A stretch of DNA of 23,525 nt from Desulfobacteraceae bacterium (GTDB taxonomy: Bacteria; Desulfobacterota; Desulfobacteria; Desulfobacterales; Desulfobacteraceae): contig JAFLJU010000123.1 in assembly GCA_022712835.1 (NCBI GenBank), forward strand, positions 1 through 23,525, in the 5' to 3' direction. Below, piece by piece: positions 14,931-22,029 of the stretch; the first letter of the stretch is position 1, and each line of letters starts with the position of its first letter. Under the pieces are notes generated by a model. That model did not search any database. It was not told where the DNA came from and saw only the letters and a list, made by a program, of their open reading frames with translations. Made by a program: the position numbers and the translations under genes.

Positions 14931-14973
14931 AATTTATGGTTCAACGTCATTTATCGACCTTGAACCATAAATT
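14931..14973. repeat. 14-bp perfect inverted repeat upstream of the unknown-nitroreductase-cupin operon
   Basis: AATTTATGGTTCAA (14931-14944) is exactly complementary to 14960-14973. The 15-nt centre adds GTC/GAC after one mismatch, so an RNA or cruciform hairpin of about 17 pairs is possible. It lies 20-62 bp upstream of the ATG at 14911 and has no T-run. It is therefore more likely an operator or 5' leader hairpin than a terminator. Confidence 0.65.
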
Positions 14974-15095
14974 ATTTGAACTTATTTATCAATTATTTCT
15001 GACATTATATCAAAAAAATGTAAGATCCCAAAAAGTGAGGGGGTAATAAAAAAAAATATAAACAATCGTAAGACTATCTTGAAGACCGAGAGGGG

Positions 15096-15188
15096 CTTTT
15101 TTACTTTTTTTTATTGACATAGAAGTCAACTTGCTTGTATATCACTTGTTTATCAGTAATTTTTTGAGATGAGGGTTTTTTTTTGTCA
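15096..15188 (+). promoter_or_regulatory. Promoter and leader of the chemoreceptor gene, related to that of bamB
   Basis: TTGACA (15114-15119), an 18-bp spacer and TATATC (15138-15143) make a good promoter. The surrounding 90 bp align with the region upstream of bamB: a T-rich block, ATTGACATAGAA, GTATATCAC, ATCAGT, GATGAGG and a second T-run. TTGAC-N6-GTCAA at the -35 box is a perfect small dyad present only in this copy. Confidence 0.6.
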
Positions 15189-15206
15189 ATTTGGGAGGTT
15201 ATAAAA

Positions 15207-16919
15207 ATGACGGTGAGTCAAAAAAATCGAATTGGAATTTCTTTTAAAACGTCTATAATTTCAGGTATTATTGTCCTCGTCCTACTTGGTATCAGCAGTA
15301 TTATTTCAATTAACCTTCAATCTAAGTTATCTCAACTTATGATTGATCGTTTTACTCAATCCCAAAGTCAAGATTTAAAGAAATACACATCCACACAAAA
15401 TCAGATAGTCAGGGAAAATACAAAAATTAATTTGGAAATATGCAGCAGTATAGCGGAATCTTTCATTTATAATTTTGATCAGGGTCGCCTGAAAGGGCTA
15501 CTGGCAAATTTCGTAAAAATTGACAGTATCGTCGCCATTCAGATTTTTGATGCTGATAACAAGGAGTTTGCGGCAGCATGGAATGATTCTGGAATTTCTA
15601 CAGGGACAGACATCCCTTCAACAATAAAATTAAATAAACAATTTTTCTTTAGTCAAGATTCCCTCCATGATGGGGAAAAAGTTGGGATAGTTAAGTTTTA
15701 CTACACAGATAAACTTGTTCGAAATGAGATTGGGAAAAAGAAAAAACAGATCGAGCAAAGTATTATTGACTTTAGTAGCATCGCTGCAAAAAGTATCAGC
15801 AAAGCCATTAAAATTCAAATATTTGTAACGATGTGTATTATTGTTGCATTGATTGCATCTATTGTTTTATGCCTTAAATTTATTGTTACAAACCCCATCA
15901 ATAATACGGTTAAAATGATCAATAATATTGCTCAGGGCGAAGGGGATCTGACAAAACGCCTCAAAATAATATCGGAAAATGAAATAGGAGATCTTGCAAA
16001 AGGGTTTAATCTGTTTGTTAAAAAACTCCAGGAGATTATCACCGATATTTCAGGGAATTCTGAAAATCTTAACAGCTCTTCCAGCGATCTTTTAGGTATT
16101 TCTAATAAAATGTCCCTGGAAACCCAAAATTTGTCTGATAAATCCAATAGCGTCGCAGTCGCCGCAGAGGAAATGAGCACCAATATGTCATCTGTAGCCG
16201 CCGCAGCTGAGGAATCTTTAGCAAATATAAGTGTGGTATCGGCGGCCGCAGAAGAGATGACCTCAACGATTAATGAGATTTCAAAAAATACTGCAAACAC
16301 AAGAATCACAAGCAATCAGGTAGTTGAGCAAACAAAAAATGCATCTGAAAAAATTGATACTCTAAGCAAATCTGCCCAGGAGATTGGGAAGGTTGTGGAA
16401 ACCATTAATGATATATCTGAACAGACAAACCTTTTAGCATTAAATGCAACGATTGAGGCTGCTCGGGCCGGGGACGCCGGTAAAGGATTCGCAGTTGTTG
16501 CAAGTGAAATTAAAAGCCTGGCACAACAAACGGCTGAAGCTACTTTAGAAATAAAAGCAAAAATAGAGAACATCCAGGATTCCACAAAAGAAACGGTTTC
16601 AGAAATAGTAGAGATTACCAATGCGATCTCAAGTGTTAATAAAATGATAGATACTGTTGCCGCAGCTGTGGAAGAACAGTCTGCAACCACAAAAGAAATC
16701 GCTTCTAATGTTAATCAAGCCGCTTTGGGAATTGAGGCCGTGACACACAATGTGACACAGAGCTCAACCGTGGCAAATGAAATTGCAAAGGATATAGCAG
16801 ATGTGAATCAGTCCTCAAACGAAATGTCAAATGACAGTGCACAGATCAACACTAGCGCAGATGAATTGAGTATATTATCCGAAGAGCTTAAAAACGCTGT
16901 GGATCAGTTTATAATATAG
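15207..16919 (+). CDS. Methyl-accepting chemotaxis protein
   Basis: The 570-residue protein is a classical transmembrane chemoreceptor. A transmembrane helix (about 16-36), a periplasmic sensor part of about 165 residues, a second helix (about 203-226), a HAMP domain (about 227-280) and a long coiled-coil signalling domain follow in order. The signalling tip [18 protein letters not shown] begins near residue 405 and binds CheA/CheW. Methylation-type EE/QE pairs in alanine-rich heptads (AAAEE) are visible. The ATG at 15207 has GGGAGG 8 bp upstream; an in-frame TTG at 15183 is rejected. Its promoter region resembles that of bamB. Confidence 0.95.
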   Translation: MTVSQKNRIGISFKTSIISGIIVLVLLGISSIISINLQSKLSQLMIDRFTQSQSQDLKKYTSTQNQIVRENTKINLEICSSIAESFIYNFDQGRLKGLLANFVKIDSIVAIQIFDADNKEFAAAWNDSGISTGTDIPSTIKLNKQFFFSQDSLHDGEKVGIVKFYYTDKLVRNEIGKKKKQIEQSIIDFSSIAAKSISKAIKIQIFVTMCIIVALIASIVLCLKFIVTNPINNTVKMINNIAQGEGDLTKRLKIISENEIGDLAKGFNLFVKKLQEIITDISGNSENLNSSSSDLLGISNKMSLETQNLSDKSNSVAVAAEEMSTNMSSVAAAAEESLANISVVSAAAEEMTSTINEISKNTANTRITSNQVVEQTKNASEKIDTLSKSAQEIGKVVETINDISEQTNLLALNATIEAARAGDAGKGFAVVASEIKSLAQQTAEATLEIKAKIENIQDSTKETVSEIVEITNAISSVNKMIDTVAAAVEEQSATTKEIASNVNQAALGIEAVTHNVTQSSTVANEIAKDIADVNQSSNEMSNDSAQINTSADELSILSEELKNAVDQFII

Positions 16920-17152
16920 CAAACGGCAATCAGGCAAAGGGATAAAGAAAAGGAAATCAAAAAAAATATATAAAGACACTATGAGAAATTGTCTCACCGT
17001 AAAATTTGTTAGAAAATAAAATGGAATCTCTCGTGGTAGTAAATCCGGTTTTATAAAAATAAAGGGGGCCTCTTTATTAAGGAAAAGTGGTTTTTTAAGA
17101 AGTGCAATATATATGATATGCAATTAAATTCTAAAAAGGTGGAGGTTTTAAA
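16920..17152. other. 233-bp gap before the solute-binding protein gene
   Basis: AT-rich and without coding sequence. The only structure noticed is AATAAAG (17058-17064) paired with CTTTATT (17072-17078), extendable by GG/CC; it has no T-run and could be an operator. The strong ribosome binding site GGTGGAGG precedes the next gene. Confidence 0.4.
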
Positions 17153-17884
17153 ATGAAAAAATTAGTTCTCCTATTGACTTGTATGTTTTTTAGTTTTGCT
17201 TTTATTCCAACTCAAGTGGTCGCTGAAGAATTTGTTTTTGGGTCATTTCCAATCCCTTTGATGGTAATTGATGGTGAGAATGGTATCTTTGTTGAACTCA
17301 CTAAAGGAATCGCGAAACAAGCTGGTTTGTCTGTGGTCATCAAGGTTGACCCTCCGCTCAGGACACAAAAATACTTTCAGGAAGGAAAAATTGTAGGTTT
17401 ATTTCCGGCTCTGGATGTAATGTTTCCGCCTGGAGCAAAAATTGAACGGTCAGATTCAATTTATTTAAAACAGGATTTTGTTTTTACAAAAAAGGGCAGT
17501 AAAATGATTAAAACTCTGGAGGATTTAAAAGGTTTAAAAGTTGGAATTACCAGAGGATACCCCTATGCCCGATCAATTAGAGAAGCTAAAGGCTTTAAAA
17601 TTGAAGAAGTGGATAGCGATGAGATAAATGCAAAAAAACTGGTTGGAGGAAGGATAGATGCCTTTGTTGTTGAGGAAAAAACAGGGTTACAGGCATTTAA
17701 AGATTTAAAATTAATTGATAAGATCCAATATGATCAAGCGACGCCCTTATCAAAACAGGAGGTTTATTATGCTTTCCCTGCTAACGATATCGGGAAAATG
17801 CTAGCGCCCAAAGTTTCCGTGGCCATGAATAAAATGAAAGCAGACGGAACGTTCGGAAAAATCATGTCCAAGGCTAGTCAATAA
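17153..17884 (+). CDS. Periplasmic solute-binding protein, family 3 (SBP_bac_3-like)
   Basis: The 243-residue protein begins with a Sec signal peptide (KK, a hydrophobic core, likely cleavage after A24 in VVA-EE). The mature part has the two-lobed layout of amino-acid-type binding proteins, including the interdomain block LKGLKVGITRGYPYAR near 127-142 and GRIDAFVVEE near 166-175. No permease or ATPase gene accompanies it. With a chemoreceptor just upstream, it may act as a ligand-binding partner for sensing rather than for import; that is an inference. The ligand is unknown. Confidence 0.85.
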   Translation: MKKLVLLLTCMFFSFAFIPTQVVAEEFVFGSFPIPLMVIDGENGIFVELTKGIAKQAGLSVVIKVDPPLRTQKYFQEGKIVGLFPALDVMFPPGAKIERSDSIYLKQDFVFTKKGSKMIKTLEDLKGLKVGITRGYPYARSIREAKGFKIEEVDSDEINAKKLVGGRIDAFVVEEKTGLQAFKDLKLIDKIQYDQATPLSKQEVYYAFPANDIGKMLAPKVSVAMNKMKADGTFGKIMSKASQ

Positions 17885-18209
17885 CCAATTTCGGAGCTGA
17901 TCAGAACCGACGGTCCTTTCCGAAAAATTGCCTGACAGTGTGAACAACGCCTGGCAAGACCTGAATACCACCCCCTATCAACGTGAGGGTCAAGACAATA
18001 ATATCTTTTTTCCTTTTTTTATTGACATAGAAAATAACTTTCCTGTATGTTGTGTATATCACATGCGCATCAGTGGGTTTTTAGCGATGAGGATTTTTTT
18101 TGTACAACCTTAAGGCTTCCAGAAATTAAGACTGGATTTGCCTATAAATAGCAGCAGGCATTTGATAACTAGGGCTTTACCAGTCATGTGTTCATGGAGG
18201 AGGTATGTT
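17885..18209. other. 325-bp gap: end of the binding-protein gene and bamB leader
   Basis: TTTCGGA (about 17892) pairs with TCCGAAA (about 17920) across about 20 nt, a possible weak stop after the binding-protein gene, though without a T-run. The bamB promoter follows at 18022. The leader from there to the bamB ATG is about 150 nt and contains no good open frame. Confidence 0.5.
18005..18104 (+). promoter_or_regulatory. Promoter and leader of the bam operon, related to that of the chemoreceptor gene
   Basis: TTGACA (18022-18027), an 18-bp spacer and TATGTT (18046-18051) form the likely promoter. The flanks match the chemoreceptor upstream region block by block: CTTTTTT-C-CTTTTTTT, ATTGACATAGAA, GTATATCAC, ATCAGT, GATGAGG and a T-run followed by GT. 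This copy has 9 extra bases between the -35 box and GTATATCAC, and the octamer ATGCGCAT at 18063-18070 is a perfect palindrome here. Confidence 0.6.
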
Positions 18210-20237
18210 ATGAGGTATGGAGAGACAGGCATTAATTTGGAAGTCGATTTGACTGTGGGCAATATTGAGCGGGTAGAAACGGACCCCGAAGTGACCAAAC
18301 TTTATCTGGGTGGTAATGGCGCTGCCGCTAGTTTGATATGGGATCGAGTGAGTCCGGAGACCGATGCCTTTTCTCCTGATAATTTGCTCATATTTAGTGC
18401 AGGCCTTTTGGATGGCACTCCTATACCAGCAGCCAACCGCACCATGGTCAACACCATTTCACCCCAGACGAACATGTTTTCTAATTCAATTTTCGGCGGT
18501 TATTTTGGGCCGGAACTCAAACATGCTGGCTACGATAAGATTGTCCTTCGAGGCAAAGCTGAAGATTTGGTATATTTGTGGATACACAATGACAAAGTGG
18601 AACTACGGGACGCCTCTCACCTCAAGGGGATGGGTGCTCAGGAAACCGCGCATGCTATTAAAGATGAATTAAATGATCGTGATATTCAAGTGGCCGCAAT
18701 CGGTCTTGCCGGGGAAAACAGACTTTTCATGGCTTCCATAGAACACTATAACGCCTCCGCCTCTCGAGGCGTTGGGGTGGTTATGGGGGATAAAAAACTG
18801 AAGGCGATCGCCGTGCGCGGCACAAAGGATTTTCAAGTTGCCAACCCTGAAGAACTGTTCAAAACATGCCTCCAACACTATCAGGATATACATGAAAGCC
18901 CATTTAACGGGGATCTCATGGCAATCGAGTGGAACGATGCCTGGCACCATAATAATTTTGCCTGGGGCAATTCACGCACCCGGAGAAAAGATTTCTGGCA
19001 TCAGGAGCAAGAAGACCGGTGGAAGGAATACACTCTGAAAATCCGCGACCGATTGCAAGGCTGCTACAATTGTCCGAAAAACTGCCATCTCGTGGTTAAG
19101 CCCCCTGGACGGCAAAGGTTCATGTTAAAATGCTTTGGAAAAGGCACCTGGCATATGGCGGCTTTTGAAGAGCTTCCTTTTACCTTCGACATAATGGCCC
19201 TAAGCCAGGAGTACGGTGTAGATAACTATGCCGCACCACAAACCATCGCTTTTGCCATCGAACTTTATGAAGCAGGTATTTTAAATGACACGGATCTGCC
19301 TGACTTTCCGGAAAAATCAGCCGATCGATTTTACTATCTTCTTGAAAAACTTGTCCGGCGGGAAGGAATCGGGGATATTCTGGCCAATGGCGTCTATCGG
19401 GCAGCCCGTAAGATCGGCAATGGCGCCGAAGCCTATGATCATAACACAATCAAGAAATTCGAGCAGATACCGCTTAAGCTGGGCAAAGTGAATTATCCCT
19501 ATTATCTCATGTATTGCACCAGCGACAAGATGGCGATTAATCAGACCGAGGGCTCTTATCCCCAGGATCCAATTAAAGAACTTCCGGAGAGACAAGAGTT
19601 TGTCGATGAATGGATGTCGGCACCCGAGAGGTTTAAAAAATTCTTCATGGAATGGGAACCACGTGCACATCCATCCTTTGAAGCGGCTATTAATATTTGT
19701 GACTGGAACGAAACCATGCACTATGTTGATGACGCCCTTGGCCTTTGCGCCTTTTGTTCATCATTCAGAGGTCAATTCGGTGGCGGCTCCGCATATAATA
19801 TTTACAACATACCAACGTTTATCAAATTGGCCACCGGAATCGATATGGATTCCGATGATTTGTGGCAGGTCGCCAGAAGAAACAGGAACCTTGTCAGGGC
19901 TATCAATATGAGTAGAGGATTGAAAAGAGCCGACGAAAAGCCACCGGAAGATCACTGGGCAAAAAGGGAGCCGGAAAATGAGCAGACGCTTCTTAGCGAA
20001 TATTACAAATTCAAGGGGTGGACCGACCAAGGCGTTCCTACGAAATTAACATTGGATAAATTAGGCTTGGATGATGTTGCCGATGAACTTATCAAGAGGG
20101 GTATCCTTAAAGGAGATGAAGATATTTGTTACAAGGATCAATCATGTTACTCAGAAGGAAGGCCAAAAGACGCAGAAGTGAGTTTCCGTAAAGCTGAAAA
20201 TTTCACTCTAACTGATTACAATATCAAGAATAAATAG
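18210..20237 (+). CDS. bamB: BamB-like tungsten aldehyde oxidoreductase-family protein (class II benzoyl-CoA reductase active-site subunit)
   Basis: The 675-residue protein belongs to the aldehyde:ferredoxin oxidoreductase family and resembles BamB, the W-bis-pyranopterin subunit that reduces benzoyl-CoA to a dienoyl-CoA in obligate anaerobes. The opening (MRYGETGINLEVDLTVGNIERV) and HLKGMGAQETA and ASASRG blocks are BamB-like. A [4Fe-4S] site is given by C285-x2-C288-x3-C292, with C513 as probable fourth ligand. C308 (in KCFGK) and H246 (in AWHHNNF) match residues at the BamB metal site as I recall it. The C-terminus is extended by roughly 40 residues. GGAGGAGG lies 6 bp before the ATG; the in-frame TTG at 18138 is rejected. 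Substrate might not be benzoyl-CoA itself. Confidence 0.87.
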   Translation: MRYGETGINLEVDLTVGNIERVETDPEVTKLYLGGNGAAASLIWDRVSPETDAFSPDNLLIFSAGLLDGTPIPAANRTMVNTISPQTNMFSNSIFGGYFGPELKHAGYDKIVLRGKAEDLVYLWIHNDKVELRDASHLKGMGAQETAHAIKDELNDRDIQVAAIGLAGENRLFMASIEHYNASASRGVGVVMGDKKLKAIAVRGTKDFQVANPEELFKTCLQHYQDIHESPFNGDLMAIEWNDAWHHNNFAWGNSRTRRKDFWHQEQEDRWKEYTLKIRDRLQGCYNCPKNCHLVVKPPGRQRFMLKCFGKGTWHMAAFEELPFTFDIMALSQEYGVDNYAAPQTIAFAIELYEAGILNDTDLPDFPEKSADRFYYLLEKLVRREGIGDILANGVYRAARKIGNGAEAYDHNTIKKFEQIPLKLGKVNYPYYLMYCTSDKMAINQTEGSYPQDPIKELPERQEFVDEWMSAPERFKKFFMEWEPRAHPSFEAAINICDWNETMHYVDDALGLCAFCSSFRGQFGGGSAYNIYNIPTFIKLATGIDMDSDDLWQVARRNRNLVRAINMSRGLKRADEKPPEDHWAKREPENEQTLLSEYYKFKGWTDQGVPTKLTLDKLGLDDVADELIKRGILKGDEDICYKDQSCYSEGRPKDAEVSFRKAENFTLTDYNIKNK

Positions 20238-20257
20238 TCCGGGAGGTGAAAACAGCA

Positions 20258-20812
20258 ATGAGTAAACCGGCAAAAAAAATAATCAAAGAAATAAAAGTAG
20301 ACCTGAGCAAATGCAACGGGTGTCGTGCCTGTGAGAAGGCCTGTGCTGCATTTCATGCCATACCGAAATACAGTAACTTTAACCCGGCCCGCTCCCGGAT
20401 CAAGGTGGTAATTGATGAGAGAAACGATCAATGGGTGCCGGTTCGAGCTGGCGGCTATACGCAAGCCGAATGTAACGGCCGAAATCATTATGTGATCGAC
20501 GGCAAGGAATATTCGGAATGCGCTCTCTGTCCAGCTTCCTGCCCATCGAGGGATTGGTTCAAAGAACCCGATTCGGGTCTTCCTCTCAAGTGCGACATGT
20601 GTGAAGATGTGCCCCCACTTGAGGAACCGATGTGTGTCCAGATGTGTGGCCGTGATTGCTTGACCTATTCGGAAAGAGAAGTGGTCGTGGCAGAGGAAGA
20701 AATACTGGAAGCCCAGAATCAGATAGAGTTGAAGACGGCCTATGAGTGCCTTGTGAAAAAACATGGGCAAAAGAAGGTTGTGGATACTTTTTCTCGATTA
20801 TCAAAGCGCTAA
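20258..20812 (+). CDS. bamC: BamC-like polyferredoxin
   Basis: The 184-residue protein has cysteines for about three [4Fe-4S] clusters: C19-C22-C25-C29, C88-C91-C95, C112-C115, and C126-C130 plus C134. The layout resembles the electron-transfer subunits of oxidoreductases (HybA/DmsB type) and, in sequence blocks such as NGCRACEKAC, FKEPDSGLPLKCDMCED and LEEPMCV, BamC. It would pass electrons to the tungsten subunit encoded just upstream. The ATG at 20258 is favoured, with GGGAGGTG 9 bp before it; a GTG at 20246 overlaps that site. The gap to bamB is 20 bp. Confidence 0.88.
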   Translation: MSKPAKKIIKEIKVDLSKCNGCRACEKACAAFHAIPKYSNFNPARSRIKVVIDERNDQWVPVRAGGYTQAECNGRNHYVIDGKEYSECALCPASCPSRDWFKEPDSGLPLKCDMCEDVPPLEEPMCVQMCGRDCLTYSEREVVVAEEEILEAQNQIELKTAYECLVKKHGQKKVVDTFSRLSKR

Positions 20813-20846
20813 CTACTATATTGAAAAAAGAGGATTAATAAATACA

Positions 20847-21998
20847 GTGGAAACAGTCGCCCCCTTCAAAGAAGTTATAGAAGAAATAGCAGAGGCTGGT
20901 GGAGAAGCCTTCAGGTTTTGCTTTCAGTGCGGACTATGCGACACGGTTTGTCCCTGGAACCAGGTCAGGCCGTTCAGTATCCGAAAAATTATCCGTGAGG
21001 CCACGTTTGGTTTAACACAGATAGAAGTCGAAGACATCTGGCGATGTACGACCTGCGGCAAATGTACAGATAGGTGTCCGCGGGGTGTCAAACAGATAGA
21101 GGTCGGCGTATCTTTGCGCCGAGTGGCTTCGGGATATGAGATATTTCCGGCGTCGGTTAAATCAGCCCGTACCGCAAGAGCGAGTCTGATTTCCGAAGGC
21201 AACCCCTTGCAGTTTGATCGAAATAAACGGGGGGATTGGGCAAAAGATCTGGGCGTCAAAGCGTTCACCGAGGACATGGAAGCGCTGTATTTTGTCGGCT
21301 GCTATCTCAGTTTCGATCCGAGAATGAAAAAAATTGCCAAGGCCACGGCCAATATCCTTAAAAAAGCAGGGGTCAATTTTGGCATATTGGGTGAGAAAGA
21401 AAATTGTTGTGGCGAAAGCATTCGGAAAACAGGTAGCGAGGATGTCTTTAAAAGCCTGGCCAAGGAAAACATCAAAACATTTGTTGACAATGGTGTGAAG
21501 AAAATCATTGTTTCCTCTCCCCATTGTTACCACACGTTTAAAAATGAGTATCCTGAATTCATGGTCAAATTTGAGATTGTCCATATTACCCAATACCTTG
21601 CCGAGCTTATTAATGAAGGACGGCTTGAACTGACCGGAGAGTATGGGAAGAAGGTGACGTATCACGATCCGTGTTACATGGGCCGGCATAATGGCATCTA
21701 TGATGAACCCCGGGACGTTTTAAAGGGGATCTTGGGACTGGAATTGGTTGAGATGCCCGATTCGCGCAGGGATAGTCTCTGTTGCGGTGGCGGTGGTGGC
21801 CGAATTTGGATGGATACACCCAAGGAGGAACGGTTCTCAGACTTAAGATTGCAGCAAGCCAAGGAGGTTGGGGCCGAGGTCCTGGTGACGGCCTGCCCGT
21901 ATTGCATCACCAATTTCGAGGAAAGCAGGTTAAACCTTGATTATGACAATGTCATAGAGGTTAAAGACATCACAGAAATCGTTCAAGACGTGATTTAG
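20847..21998 (+). CDS. bamD: BamD-like fused HdrC/HdrB iron-sulfur protein
   Basis: The 383-residue protein has an N-terminal HdrC-like part with two [4Fe-4S] motifs (C25-C28-C31-C35 and C67-C70-C73-C77). Two CCG domains follow (C152, C187-C188, C227; C276, C312-C313, C350, C353), as in HdrB/HdrD. This is the domain order of BamD. It should shuttle electrons between the HdrA-like flavoprotein BamE and BamC. I prefer the GTG at 20847, which gives a BamD-like N-terminus with AGAGGA 12 bp upstream; the ATG at 20763 would overlap bamC by 50 bp. Confidence 0.88.
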   Translation: METVAPFKEVIEEIAEAGGEAFRFCFQCGLCDTVCPWNQVRPFSIRKIIREATFGLTQIEVEDIWRCTTCGKCTDRCPRGVKQIEVGVSLRRVASGYEIFPASVKSARTARASLISEGNPLQFDRNKRGDWAKDLGVKAFTEDMEALYFVGCYLSFDPRMKKIAKATANILKKAGVNFGILGEKENCCGESIRKTGSEDVFKSLAKENIKTFVDNGVKKIIVSSPHCYHTFKNEYPEFMVKFEIVHITQYLAELINEGRLELTGEYGKKVTYHDPCYMGRHNGIYDEPRDVLKGILGLELVEMPDSRRDSLCCGGGGGRIWMDTPKEERFSDLRLQQAKEVGAEVLVTACPYCITNFEESRLNLDYDNVIEVKDITEIVQDVI

Positions 21999-22029
21999 AA
22001 AACCGTAGAAATCTTAGAAGGACAAAAAA

